Shown here: positions 37,037 to 45,953 of the stretch, piece after piece
How the letters are laid out: the number at the start of each line of letters is the position of its first letter
Position numbering within the stretch: the first letter of the stretch is position 1
DNA from: Desmonostoc muscorum FACHB-395
GTDB taxonomy: Bacteria; Cyanobacteriota; Cyanobacteriia; Cyanobacteriales; Nostocaceae
Direction of reading: 5' to 3'
Length of the DNA stretch: 64,000 nt
Assembly: GCF_014698035.1 (NCBI RefSeq)
Contig: NZ_JACJSF010000015.1
Location: forward strand, 1 to 64,000
The notes under the pieces: model-generated
What the model saw: only the letters and a program-made list of their open reading frames with translations
The model's database searches: none
What the model was told of the DNA's origin: nothing
Position numbers and translations under genes: made by a program

Positions 37037-38044
37037 TTAAAACCTCACAACTACTTTCCCACAATTCTGACCACTGAAGAGATATTCTACAGCTTCGGGT
37101 ATTGATTCTATGCCTTGAAAGTGTCTTGGGTCAACGGAAACTTTGAGTTTGTCTGTGTAGAACAGGTTTAATAGGCGATCGCGTGCCTCTGCCATATATT
37201 CTTTATAATGAGGCATGAGAAAGCCTCTCACAGAAGCAGCTTTCCAAAATAGCTGGTGATAAAGGCGTGGTTGTGTAATTTCTTCTACATCTTTTGCGTA
37301 TTCGGAGATGAAACCAACTACAACTAAGCGTCCGCGCACTGCCAAGTTTTCAACGCAAGTATCAAAAACCTGTTTACCTACACAGTCAAAAATTAAATTA
37401 ATCCCATTGGGGTATTCTTGCTTGAGGATTTGATTGAGATTTTCTGTGCGATAGTTGATAATGCGATCGCACCCTAATTCTCTCAGTAACTTTGCCTTCG
37501 CCTCAGAACTACAAGTACCAATGACATGATTCCCGGCTAACTTTGCCAATTGCACTGCAATATGACCGGTTCCCCCGGCGGCGGCTGTAACTAAAACCAC
37601 TTCATTACTTTTCATCTCCCCCACTTGTTCCAATGCAACCAAAGCTGATACACCTGTAGGCATTAGTGTTAGCAACTCTGGCGTTGCTTCGCGCACCTTC
37701 ACTGCTAAGTTTGCATCGATAACCTGATATTCTCGATAACCGCCGCCACGTGCAATAGTTATGACAGCATCACCAATTTGAAAATCTTTGACATTTTCAC
37801 CCATAGCGATAACTTTCCCCACAGCTTCCACACCCAAATCAAAGGGAGGAATTAAGTTAATATATGGAACGTCACCACGACAAAGTAAGGTGTCAAAGCC
37901 ACCGTTAACGCCAGCAAATTTATTTTGAATTAAAAGTTCGCTAGCCGCAGGTTGGGTAATAGGAATTTCGACAATTTTAATGGACAATTTAAAATCTTGA
38001 TTCAGTTGATTTGCTATTAACTTTCTGTAGGTTTGTACATTCAT
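37037..38044 (-). CDS. MDR-family NAD(P)H quinone oxidoreductase / enoyl reductase
   Basis: A 335-residue zinc-free medium-chain dehydrogenase/reductase. GroES-like part with NKFAGVNGGFDTLLCRGDVP and FDLGVEAVGKVIAMG; Rossmann part with VVLVTAAAGGTGHIAVQLAKL, the GxGxxG-like NADPH motif, and LLRELGCDRIINY. It resembles the ZADH2/prostaglandin-reductase-3 branch. It would reduce an alpha,beta-unsaturated ketone or quinone with NADPH. It is the last gene on the minus strand of the accessory group at 37-42 kb. Confidence 0.88.
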   Translation of the reverse strand: MNVQTYRKLIANQLNQDFKLSIKIVEIPITQPAASELLIQNKFAGVNGGFDTLLCRGDVPYINLIPPFDLGVEAVGKVIAMGENVKDFQIGDAVITIARGGGYREYQVIDANLAVKVREATPELLTLMPTGVSALVALEQVGEMKSNEVVLVTAAAGGTGHIAVQLAKLAGNHVIGTCSSEAKAKLLRELGCDRIINYRTENLNQILKQEYPNGINLIFDCVGKQVFDTCVENLAVRGRLVVVGFISEYAKDVEEITQPRLYHQLFWKAASVRGFLMPHYKEYMAEARDRLLNLFYTDKLKVSVDPRHFQGIESIPEAVEYLFSGQNCGKVVVRF

Positions 38045-38166
38045 TGATACAAGTAATTCGGTGCAAATATTAAAAGCTATGTTGAGAAATTTAAATTTAG
38101 GGTACGTTCGTTATGTTTTCACCTAACGCACTATTTATCAACAATACAAGGTGCATTTCACTATCC

Positions 38167-38961
38167 TTATAAAGCTTTATCCCACTCTAATTGATGAGCT
38201 AAACCATACTTGATAAAATCTTCTTCTTTAGCTTTATCGCTTTTACCAAAAACACCTAAGCTGTAAGGATTATCTTGCATCCGTTGTGTGACTTGCTCTT
38301 TCTCAAATCGGATCACTTCATCTCTAGGTTTATCTGGTTTAAAAAAGTCTACAACCAAAACAGTTCTATCATAATTAGTGTAATTATGTGGACAGTGTGG
38401 ATAGCTATGATCTAAAACCAGGAATTTTCCTTCATGCCAATAAAGTTGATCGTGGCATATTTTCATAGCCACATCTCCCTCTGGAACTATTAATCCCAAA
38501 TACCCACGATTTGTATGAGGGTTATAGTTTACATGCAGCTTAATATCTAATCCCGGATGAAATGTACCATAATAGACGTTTCTGATGATATCATCATCAA
38601 TAAAATTCACATTTTTTATCAAATTAGCTAAATTTGGAAAATACTTCTCTCTTAATAAAAGTGCTTTTTTTGATGCCTCATCTGGCCCATAATCAGGATA
38701 TTGTATTTGATAAGCTTGAATATATTGTTCAATAAAAAGACCTTGAAATAAAATACCAAAAGCGCTGTATTTTGCATTACCCTTGGTTTTAATTGTTTTA
38801 CTTTTAGGACCCAGAATATCGTAAGTTAACTTTAGCTCTTCATCAGATGCCTGGTTAATAAAGCGTTTAAATTCTTCTCTAATCACTTGCCAGTTATCTT
38901 CAAAGATTTTGAGAAAAGTAAATTGATTTGGGTCTATATTATATTCATTAAAGCTTTCCAT
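38167..38961 (-). CDS. Aspartyl/asparaginyl beta-hydroxylase-like Fe(II)/2-oxoglutarate dioxygenase
   Basis: A 264-residue soluble protein. The double-stranded beta helix shows LDIKLHVNYNPHTNRGYLGL with a first His, GDVAMKICHDQLYWHEGKFL, and LDHSYPHCPHNYTNYDRTVL with the second His and the Arg expected to hold 2-oxoglutarate. I chose the ATG at 38961, 8 nt after AGGAG; the ATG at 38988 lacks such a site. It is divergent from the amidohydrolase gene over an 107-bp spacer. The substrate may be a small molecule rather than a protein, as no EGF domains exist here; this is inference. Confidence 0.85.
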   Translation of the reverse strand: MESFNEYNIDPNQFTFLKIFEDNWQVIREEFKRFINQASDEELKLTYDILGPKSKTIKTKGNAKYSAFGILFQGLFIEQYIQAYQIQYPDYGPDEASKKALLLREKYFPNLANLIKNVNFIDDDIIRNVYYGTFHPGLDIKLHVNYNPHTNRGYLGLIVPEGDVAMKICHDQLYWHEGKFLVLDHSYPHCPHNYTNYDRTVLVVDFFKPDKPRDEVIRFEKEQVTQRMQDNPYSLGVFGKSDKAKEEDFIKYGLAHQLEWDKAL

Positions 38962-39068
38962 TGTTTTTTCTCCTGAAGATGATTTCATAAAAAACCGTTA
39001 TATATAATGATAGGATTTGCTCTTCATCCAGATTCGATGTTGGAATTCCTGACTAAACTCATTTTAGT

Positions 39069-40556
39069 GTGAGGTCTACTGTGTCCAAAACTCCCCTATT
39101 AGATCAAATTATCAAAAATGTGCGGGTAGTTCGTCCCCATCAGGATGCAATCGAACTACTTGATTTAGGCATTAAGGATGGAAAATTTGCTCAGATTGCC
39201 TCTAATATTAGCGCAGACACAGGCAAACAGGTATTTGATGGTAAAAACCTGCTAGGCTTTCCTGGAGTCGTGGATGCCCACATGCACGTCGGTATCTATC
39301 AACCCCTCGACAAAGATGCTCTGACTGAAAGCAAAGCAGCCGCAATGGGAGGCGTAACTACCAGCTTAAATTACATCCGTACAGGGCAGTATTATCTTAA
39401 CAAAGGCGGCTCCTACCGCGATTTTTTTCCAGAGGTTTTGGCCTTATCCACAGGTAATTTTTTTGTAGATTACGCCTATCACATCGCACCTATAGCTAGC
39501 CAGCATATCGACGAAATACCTTTATTGTTTGAGGAACACGGTATATCTTCGTTTAAAATCTTCATGTTTTATGGCGGCTATGGGTTGCATGGTTTATCAG
39601 ACCAGCAAAACCTCTTTTTGATGATTAACAAAGAAGAAAGATACGACTTCGCGCATTTTGAATTTATTATGCGCGGTCTAACTCGCTTGATGGAAAAACA
39701 TCCAGAAGCGCGAGATACTATCAGCTTGAGTTTGCACTGTGAAGTTGCAGAAATTCTCAATGCCTATACCAAAATAGTTGAAAATGATTCTAGTCTGAGC
39801 GGATTACACGCTTATAGTGCAGCGCGTCCACCTCATTCAGAAGGTTTAGCAATTTGCATTGCTTCTTATTTGGCTAATGAAACTAACTGTGCAAATATCA
39901 ATTTGTTGCACCTTAGTTCGCGTAAAGCAATGGAAGCAGCTTTGACAATGCAAACTGCTTTTCCCCATATCAATTTTCGGCGAGAAGTTACTGTTGGACA
40001 TTTGCTATTAGATGTAGATACTCCTAATGGTATTTGGGCAAAAGTTAACCCTCCTATCCGTCCTCGCGCTGATGTGGAATACTTGTGGCAAGCAGTACTA
40101 AACAATCAAGTAGATTGGATAGTTAGCGACCATGCTTGCTGTTCTGCTGAACAAAAAAGAAATGTTAAAGACCCGAATAATATTTGGTTAGCAAAGTCTG
40201 GTTTTGGTGGTACAGAATATTTACTTTCTGGTGTATTTAGTGAAGGTAGCAAGCGGGGAATGTCTTACAACCAGATGGCTAAGTTGCTATCTTGGAACCC
40301 ATCACGGCGCTTTGGGTTGTTAGAAAAAGGCGATATTGTTGTTGGCTATGATGCTGATTTGGTGCTGGTAGACCCCAATGAAAGCTTTGTAGTAAGCGCT
40401 GCTAAGTCGGAGTCACAACAAGGTTATACACCTTTTGAAGGTGTAGAGTTAACTGGGCGGGTGAAGAGTACTTTTTTGCGTGGAAATCTTATTTATAACA
40501 ATGGGCAAGTTTTAGGTTTACCCACTGGGCGGTATTTGAAACGCTCCCAGTCTTAA
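39069..40556 (+). CDS. Dihydropyrimidinase/hydantoinase-like amidohydrolase
   Basis: A 495-residue TIM-barrel enzyme. The metal motif HMH in VVDAHMHVGIY, the Lys to be carbamylated in SSFKIFMFYGGYG, His in LSLHCEVAEIL, His in NLLHLSSRKAME, and Asp in WIVSDHACCSAEQ are all present, so it should be active on a cyclic amide or imide (hydantoin, dihydropyrimidine, allantoin or a similar ring). Start is a GTG at 39069. It stands alone on the plus strand amid minus-strand genes of the same group. It is not close enough to known dihydropyrimidinases for me to name a substrate. Confidence 0.88.
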   Translation: MRSTVSKTPLLDQIIKNVRVVRPHQDAIELLDLGIKDGKFAQIASNISADTGKQVFDGKNLLGFPGVVDAHMHVGIYQPLDKDALTESKAAAMGGVTTSLNYIRTGQYYLNKGGSYRDFFPEVLALSTGNFFVDYAYHIAPIASQHIDEIPLLFEEHGISSFKIFMFYGGYGLHGLSDQQNLFLMINKEERYDFAHFEFIMRGLTRLMEKHPEARDTISLSLHCEVAEILNAYTKIVENDSSLSGLHAYSAARPPHSEGLAICIASYLANETNCANINLLHLSSRKAMEAALTMQTAFPHINFRREVTVGHLLLDVDTPNGIWAKVNPPIRPRADVEYLWQAVLNNQVDWIVSDHACCSAEQKRNVKDPNNIWLAKSGFGGTEYLLSGVFSEGSKRGMSYNQMAKLLSWNPSRRFGLLEKGDIVVGYDADLVLVDPNESFVVSAAKSESQQGYTPFEGVELTGRVKSTFLRGNLIYNNGQVLGLPTGRYLKRSQS

Positions 40557-40624
40557 ATAATTCCCTCTACATGAAAGTATTTGCAGGTTTAAAGTAGAGA
40601 CAAGATTACTTCATATTTTGGCAT

Positions 40625-41398
40625 CTATTTATTCCAACCCGAAGGATAGTACGTTTCTAATGGTGGTTCCCAGGCATGGTACGAAAGATGAGGATAGCCA
40701 CCACGAATAAGAGCAAATAATCCAGTTTCAGTGTATGCTGGGGCGTGTGTAATAAGTGGTGGACGCGAAAAATAACAACCTGGAGTCAAGAGACCTACCT
40801 GTGTTTTCATACTTCCCTGGAGGACAAATCCCTCTTCTGTCATAGGATGATACTCTCCAAAAGTTTCAGCAAACTGTGGTAATAATCCGATCAACCAAGT
40901 GCTTCTTTTAATGTTACTATCGGCACGCAGAGTTTTTCTCATTGCTCCTGGAGGAAAACCTGGAGTGAGAGTTTGAGACCAAGGAATTAGATAGGAATTT
41001 AAAGAAGGTATATAATCTTGTCTTTTTGCTCCTGGTGCATCAGTTAGCGATTTTATAAAAATGGGTTCAGCGCTTGGCATCCATAGAGCTGTAGTATTTT
41101 CTTGAGTACTCCAAGCTTCCATGCAGACACCTTCAGGAATAAAGCCGTAAGTGTATTGTCCAAGATGCAGTTGTCCAATTTGCATTTGTCCACTAAGAAC
41201 AAAAATTTCCATATCACAATTGAAATAACCAGAATCGCTTTTCCAGTGTTGCGTCCACTCAACAATTTCTGTAGTAGAACCGTTTTCAGTATCGAAACTC
41301 AGAATCTGTGTTTTAGCACCTTCCAAAAGACCATCAACAACCCAAGATTTCTGGGGGACATCTGCTGATTGAATAAACTCAATATGTTTTCTGGGCAT
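40625..41398 (-). CDS. Bicupin protein, DUF4437-like
   Basis: A 257-residue protein with two cupin barrels. Barrel 1 (about 15-115) has CDMEIFVLSGQMQIGQLHLGQYTYGFIPEG; barrel 2 (about 150-240) has HPMTEEGFVLQGSMKTQVGLLTPGCYFSRPP. The first barrel lacks the canonical metal His pair; the second has one His and a Glu. This is a metabolic-type cupin (isomerase, dioxygenase or binding protein). It is convergent with the amidohydrolase gene (68 bp) and codirectional with the alpha/beta-fold gene upstream. Confidence 0.8.
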   Translation of the reverse strand: MPRKHIEFIQSADVPQKSWVVDGLLEGAKTQILSFDTENGSTTEIVEWTQHWKSDSGYFNCDMEIFVLSGQMQIGQLHLGQYTYGFIPEGVCMEAWSTQENTTALWMPSAEPIFIKSLTDAPGAKRQDYIPSLNSYLIPWSQTLTPGFPPGAMRKTLRADSNIKRSTWLIGLLPQFAETFGEYHPMTEEGFVLQGSMKTQVGLLTPGCYFSRPPLITHAPAYTETGLFALIRGGYPHLSYHAWEPPLETYYPSGWNK

Positions 41399-41495
41399 AA
41401 AACTTTTAGAGGCTGTATATAGTTATTTACTCAGTTGTATTGCCCTATTTTGAGCAATATTAAAAGATTAAATTCTATTGGTTTTCAAAACTAGC

Positions 41496-42305
41496 TTATT
41501 CTAGAAAATCAATTACCACCTTTGATATTTCTTCAGGTATTTGATTCATCATACATATTGTTCCACCTTCAATATCAATCATCTTTGCATTAGGAATTGC
41601 GGTTAAAATAAACTCTCTATTGTCTGCGTTAGCAAAACCTAGTCTTTCTAATTGTTTTACGTCCTCTGTTCCAGACAATATTAGAGTTGGAGATTTAATT
41701 AAACGAAATCTTGCTTCTATTCTTTGGCAGTAATCGATAACAGCTAAAGGTGCATACCAAGGATAGCCAAAACCTTTTAAATCGTCCAAAACCCAACGAT
41801 GATTTAACTCAGCAGAACCTATATAGTTTGCTCTGGCTGACCATCTTTGCATAAGATGGGAACCGTCTGCTTTTATCTTGAGATTTTCAAATTTATTGGA
41901 TAAAGCTGCCTTTCCGTCTTCGCTAAAGTTATCTATGTTACATAATATAATTTTTGCGACTCTCTCAGGATAAGCTGCTGCAACTTCTGCTGCTACACAA
42001 GCACCTGTATGGTTCCCAAGAATACTTGTGGTTTTTATTCCTAATTCGTCTAGCAGTAAAATAACAGTTTTTGCGTAATCTTCAATTGAATACATTCGGG
42101 GTGGTTTATCTGAATCTCCTAATCCTAAAAAATCCATAGCGATAACTAGTCTTTTTTGAGCAAAGATTGGGATCAATTCACGAAATTCGTCACCACTTCT
42201 GAAGTTTTGATGAAGTAAAAAAAGTGGTTCTCCTTCGCCACCAATACGATAAAGAATTTGTCCATCTTCTGTGTCTAAAAAAGCTCGTTTGATTGGTTTG
42301 TTCAT
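41496..42305 (-). CDS. Alpha/beta-hydrolase-fold protein lacking the Ser-His pair
   Basis: A 269-residue protein with the fold's usual order: GEGEPLFLLHQNFRSGDEF, VIAMDFLGLGDSDKP, nucleophile elbow SILGNHTGACVAAEVAAAYP, cap domain, LILSGTEDVKQL (acid), and IEGGTICMMNQIPEE. In the elbow the Ser of GxSxG is His (GNHTG), and where the catalytic His normally stands (GGH) there is Thr (GGT). The Asp is kept. So either it does chemistry not using a Ser nucleophile or it is a binding protein. It is the first gene of the minus-strand pair with the bicupin. Confidence 0.85.
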   Translation of the reverse strand: MNKPIKRAFLDTEDGQILYRIGGEGEPLFLLHQNFRSGDEFRELIPIFAQKRLVIAMDFLGLGDSDKPPRMYSIEDYAKTVILLLDELGIKTTSILGNHTGACVAAEVAAAYPERVAKIILCNIDNFSEDGKAALSNKFENLKIKADGSHLMQRWSARANYIGSAELNHRWVLDDLKGFGYPWYAPLAVIDYCQRIEARFRLIKSPTLILSGTEDVKQLERLGFANADNREFILTAIPNAKMIDIEGGTICMMNQIPEEISKVVIDFLE

Positions 42306-42341
42306 AAGACCCTGATAAATTCATTTAACTTATTCAGCAAA

Positions 42342-42641
42342 TTACCTTTTCTGTGCTACAGTTTGCAGCCATTCAATCAGGGGTCTCAAGGTTCCTGGCA
42401 ATGCTGCTTCACTGACAGTCACCGTATGCTGCTTACCGTTATCTTCTACTGTTAACTTATACTGAAAGCGATCGCTCTGGGGATTTGGCGAGGTAATTAG
42501 TTCAGGTAGCCTAAATAAATCTGCAACTTCCACCAGTCGGGGAAGTGTCGCAGCTTCATCCGGCGGGAGAGTATCTGTATCAACGGTTGTCTTCTTGCTG
42601 ATTCCAGCAAAGCCACCTGTGCGTTCAAAGGATATCCGCAT
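42342..42641 (-). CDS. Emfourin-like inhibitor of the M4 protease
   Basis: A 99-residue protein starting RISFERTGGFAGI, with DTDTLPPDEAATLPRLVEVA and FQYKLTVEDNGKQHTVTVSE later. This matches emfourin, the small proteinaceous inhibitor found next to protealysin-like peptidases. It lies 175 bp downstream of the M4 protease gene on the same strand. The role, blocking the protease in the same cytoplasm, is inferred from that pairing. Confidence 0.82.
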   Translation of the reverse strand: MRISFERTGGFAGISKKTTVDTDTLPPDEAATLPRLVEVADLFRLPELITSPNPQSDRFQYKLTVEDNGKQHTVTVSEAALPGTLRPLIEWLQTVAQKR

Positions 42642-42816
42642 TTTTTGCTCTCCGTTGTGTTATTTAGTTGGGATAAATACTTAAAATGGGAGACGATAGT
42701 TCTCACACCCCACTTTAGCAACAATACACAACAGATTTATCAGTCCTGAGTGTTGAGTGAGGGAGTGGAAGGTATTGACTATTTATTCCTGACTCCTCAC
42801 TCCTCACTCATAACTT

Positions 42817-43896
42817 CTAGATAACTCCTACCTTTTGCCAAGCATCCTGTACAGCTTTTTGCTCATCACTACCATTACCGTAGAGTTCGCCAGCAATTTG
42901 AATGGTGACGTTGGCAGCTTTTTTAAAATCTGCTTTGGCTTTCAAGCGATCGCGTAAAGCTATGTACCAGATTTTGCCTGTTTTTTCCCAAGCATAGCCA
43001 CCAATGCTAACAGCCGCTAAATAAAACGCATGGTTAGGAATTCCTGAGTTGATATGCACGCCACCGTTATCATCAGTACCAGTGTATTTATCTTTTACAT
43101 GGGCTGGTTGAGGATCTTTACCCAATACTGGATCATCATAAGCTGTTCCCGGTGCTTTCATCGATCGCAGGGCAACACCTTTGACAGTTGGTACTAACAG
43201 ACCTTCGCCAATGAGCCAATCTGCCTCTTGTACGGTCTGATTATTGATCTTCTGTTTCACCAGGGAACCGAAGACATCAGAAAACGATTCATTTAATGCC
43301 CCTGGTTCGCCATAGTACTGTAAACCCGCTTCATACTGGGTTATACCATGAGTTAGCTCATGCCCAATTACATCAATTGACTTGGTGAAGCGTTGAAACA
43401 GTTCTCCGTCGCCATCGCCATAAACCATCTGGTCGCCGTTCCAAAAGGCATTGTCATATTTAACCCCATAATGCACGGTGGAGTCTAAACGTAGCCCTTT
43501 ATCGTCAATGGAATTGCGATCGAATATCTCATAAAACAAATCATAAGTAGCACCAGCACCATCATAGGCTTCATTCACTGCTACATCACTGCTCGGAGGA
43601 TCGCCTTCACCGCGCACTAATGTACCAGGAAGTTGCTGACCATATTTTGCATCGTAGATGGTACGGCGCTTTTCACCCGGAGAAGGTGCAAATGAGACAG
43701 TACCTATGACATCTCTCCGTCCGCGAAACTGTGCCGAAACATTTAATGTACGAAAAGCCCAATTACGCTGTTGAGGATTGCCATTTACAACGACATGTTC
43801 CAGTATATGGGGCGGGATAATACAACAAATCGGGCATCTAGACACAAGTGGATGCTCATACTTAAACCCGGCTGATTTCTTTTTATTTCGAGCCAT
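42817..43896 (-). CDS. Protealysin-like M4 metalloprotease
   Basis: A 359-residue thermolysin-family peptidase. Start is the ATG at 43896 with AAGGAG upstream. A short propeptide (CPICCIIPPHILEHV), no signal peptide, then the catalytic domain: HELTH binds zinc, the third ligand Glu is in GALNESFSDVFGS, and the second catalytic His is in HINSGIPNHAFYLA. The short PPxxL-type propeptide and missing signal peptide are typical of protealysin, which is made inside the cell, and the next gene encodes an emfourin-type inhibitor. Substrate is unknown. Confidence 0.92.
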   Translation of the reverse strand: MARNKKKSAGFKYEHPLVSRCPICCIIPPHILEHVVVNGNPQQRNWAFRTLNVSAQFRGRRDVIGTVSFAPSPGEKRRTIYDAKYGQQLPGTLVRGEGDPPSSDVAVNEAYDGAGATYDLFYEIFDRNSIDDKGLRLDSTVHYGVKYDNAFWNGDQMVYGDGDGELFQRFTKSIDVIGHELTHGITQYEAGLQYYGEPGALNESFSDVFGSLVKQKINNQTVQEADWLIGEGLLVPTVKGVALRSMKAPGTAYDDPVLGKDPQPAHVKDKYTGTDDNGGVHINSGIPNHAFYLAAVSIGGYAWEKTGKIWYIALRDRLKAKADFKKAANVTIQIAGELYGNGSDEQKAVQDAWQKVGVI

Positions 43897-44310
43897 CCAA
43901 GATATTCTCCTTTTAAAACTAAGTGATGGCAAACAGTGGCTTTAACCCCACTGGAGATAGGCGCAGAAAAACGAATCCAAATTGCGTGTCCCTGGTTTCT
44001 TTTCTAAAGAAAATTTTCTACTCTGTATTTTCGGATAGGTCTGTAGAGGATTGATAGTACCCTCATGGGTACTTCTGATGTGGGAATATTGCATCAAAAC
44101 ACAAGGACGGCTTAGATACCATAAGTCTCAGCCAAAATCTTTGCGTGAGTTAGCAAGACCTCCTTTACAGACCTAAAGCGTCTATATATTAGTTCTAATC
44201 AAGAGAAATAATGTTATTTATTACTGTTTTGTTACCATAAGTCTGCTAATCCGATAAATATCGATTAGGGACAGGTAAATTCCCAATCCAGTATCCAAAA
44301 CCCAAAATTT
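43897..44310. other. Gap between the protease and methyltransferase genes
   Basis: About 410 bp; no gene, RNA or hairpin with T-tract recognised. Confidence 0.45.
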
Positions 44311-45027
44311 TCATAGCCAGCCACCTAACACCGCCAGACCATAATATTTCCAAGGTACTGCAACTGTTTTAAATCCAGCTTTGCTCAACATCTGTAAATG
44401 AGCATCTAAGCTAGCTAGCTGGTCTTGACTAGAGTAACCTTGAGTACTGCTCGCACCAAGCTTTGCGCGAATCTCTGTTAAATTAGTTCCCTGTTCAACT
44501 GACCATTCTTCTCGTGCAGCCTGATAAACTTCTGCTAAGGCTGATGATTCCGGTAAAATTGGGTCTCCATTCCAAAAACAGCCATCTTGAGTGAGGCTAG
44601 CAGCAATTTGGCTAAATAACTTTAATTTCATCTCATCCTGGAGATGATGAATTGCCAAGGATGAGACACAGGCATCAAATTCGCTACCAATATCTAATTT
44701 TTCTGGATTATTTGCCCAATCACCAAAGTCTGCTTGTGTACCAACCCAACGTTTTTGATATCCAGATGCTGTGATTTTATCTTGGGCAAATTGTAACATT
44801 CGAGGTGAGTAATCTAGAGCAATTACTTGGGCATTTGGAAAGCGTTTGAGTATTTTGAGACTAAGTTCGCCTGTACCACAACCTAATTCTAATATCCGCA
44901 GACTTGTGGAAGGTAGACAACGGCTAATTACCTCCAACATTTCATCGTATCTGGGTATCAGTTGGCGAATACCAATGTCAAAATCAGCAGTGCTGGCGAA
45001 TACCTCTCCGGGAAATAACTGTTGCAT
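44311..45027 (-). CDS. SAM-dependent methyltransferase (class I)
   Basis: A 238-residue protein with SLRILELGCGTGELSLKIL (motif I), QVIALDYSPRMLQFA (motif II), and FDACVSSLAIHHLQDE (post II). Substrate unknown. I chose the ATG at 45027 (MQQLFPGE); a GTG at 45051 adds eight residues. It lies 900 bp upstream of mysA on the opposite strand; there is no sign it belongs to that cluster. Confidence 0.82.
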   Translation of the reverse strand: MQQLFPGEVFASTADFDIGIRQLIPRYDEMLEVISRCLPSTSLRILELGCGTGELSLKILKRFPNAQVIALDYSPRMLQFAQDKITASGYQKRWVGTQADFGDWANNPEKLDIGSEFDACVSSLAIHHLQDEMKLKLFSQIAASLTQDGCFWNGDPILPESSALAEVYQAAREEWSVEQGTNLTEIRAKLGASSTQGYSSQDQLASLDAHLQMLSKAGFKTVAVPWKYYGLAVLGGWL

Positions 45028-45584
45028 AGGGATTAGAACGAATATACACACTTACTAATATTAATCATCCATCATTACTGAGGTATAGACTACATCGGTA
45101 GAATCAACTTTTAGTATAAAAAAATATTCACTTCATATACTTTTGGCAGAATACACATATCACTTTTTATGTTATTGACCAGAAAATCATCTCTTAATTT
45201 AAGCTGAAATCCTATAATTTTGAACGAAAAAGCCAATTTAACTCTTTTTTAAGATTTGTAAATATAAAATGACTCATGTCTTGAGTTAAACTGATATGTG
45301 TAATTAGTAACTCTGATTAATTAAAATTTTGGGTTTTCAAAAGTTACTGACGTTGGTATATTAAATACTGAACAGAAAGTTAACTAAAATAAACTAGAAG
45401 TCCACTGGCACTCTGAGTAAAACAGAGCGTAGCAAGTTTAGCGATAAAAGGTTCGAGACTAATGCTAAAAAACAGCGAACTGAAGGTTAATCAGGGCTGT
45501 AATCTTAAATGGAAGCCTGGAGATAAACTATTTATCCAGTTTTCTCTCTTAGAAATTTTGCGAATTAAAACAGTTGTCAAACCT

Positions 45585-45606
45585 CTATATCTATAGATAG
45601 ATATAG
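45585..45606. promoter_or_regulatory. 22-bp perfect palindrome upstream of mysA
   Basis: CTATATCTAT, AG, ATAGATATAG is an exact inverted repeat about 350 bp upstream of mysA. The form suits a dimeric repressor or activator site. No regulator gene lies next to it. Confidence 0.45.
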
Positions 45607-45810
45607 CAGAGTTAATAGTAAAGTTAATCTAAATTTAAGGTTAACTTGCCGAATTCAGGTCAACAATCCCAAAAGAGCGCAAGCGTTATGACGATAAATT
45701 CTTAATGGGACTAGTTGATTAGTCTTGGGGCAACCTTAAATTAGAGGTTAGCTTAGAGAATTTAGATCAATAACGGTGCTATTTAGTGGCATCGCTCGGT
45801 AATAATAATA

Positions 45811-45860
45811 AGCTTTTCTAGTAAAAGCTGGCTTTAGAATGCCTAAAAGTTTTGGCATTC
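45811..45860 (+). promoter_or_regulatory. Two consecutive stem-loops in the mysA leader
   Basis: AGCTTTT-CTAGT-AAAAGCT (45811-45829) is a perfect 7-bp stem. GAATGCC...GGCATTC (45837-45860) is a second stem, with 10 of 12 positions symmetrical when extended. No T-tract follows, so they are not simple terminators. They begin about 140 bp before the mysA ATG and may shape mRNA stability or translation. Confidence 0.45.
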
Positions 45861-45953
45861 ATGAGCATGATTTGTTATTGCCATACATCAGGGTAAATCT
45901 CAAATATTGCCTGAATTTTCACAAATTTTTCAGTTCTATCAAGGTCAATAATA

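Larger units (their letters stand above)
45028..45953. other. Long leader region upstream of mysA
   Basis: About 900 bp with no credible gene. It holds a perfect 22-bp palindrome (45585-45606) and two stem-loops close to the mysA start (45811-45829 and 45837-45860). Its length and the structures suggest control elements for the MAA genes, which are known to respond to UV and salt in other cyanobacteria. Confidence 0.5.

Noticed and set aside
44311..45027. Methyltransferase as part of the MAA cluster
   Set aside because: It faces away from mysA across 900 bp and its sequence is unlike MysB; no reason to join it to the pathway.
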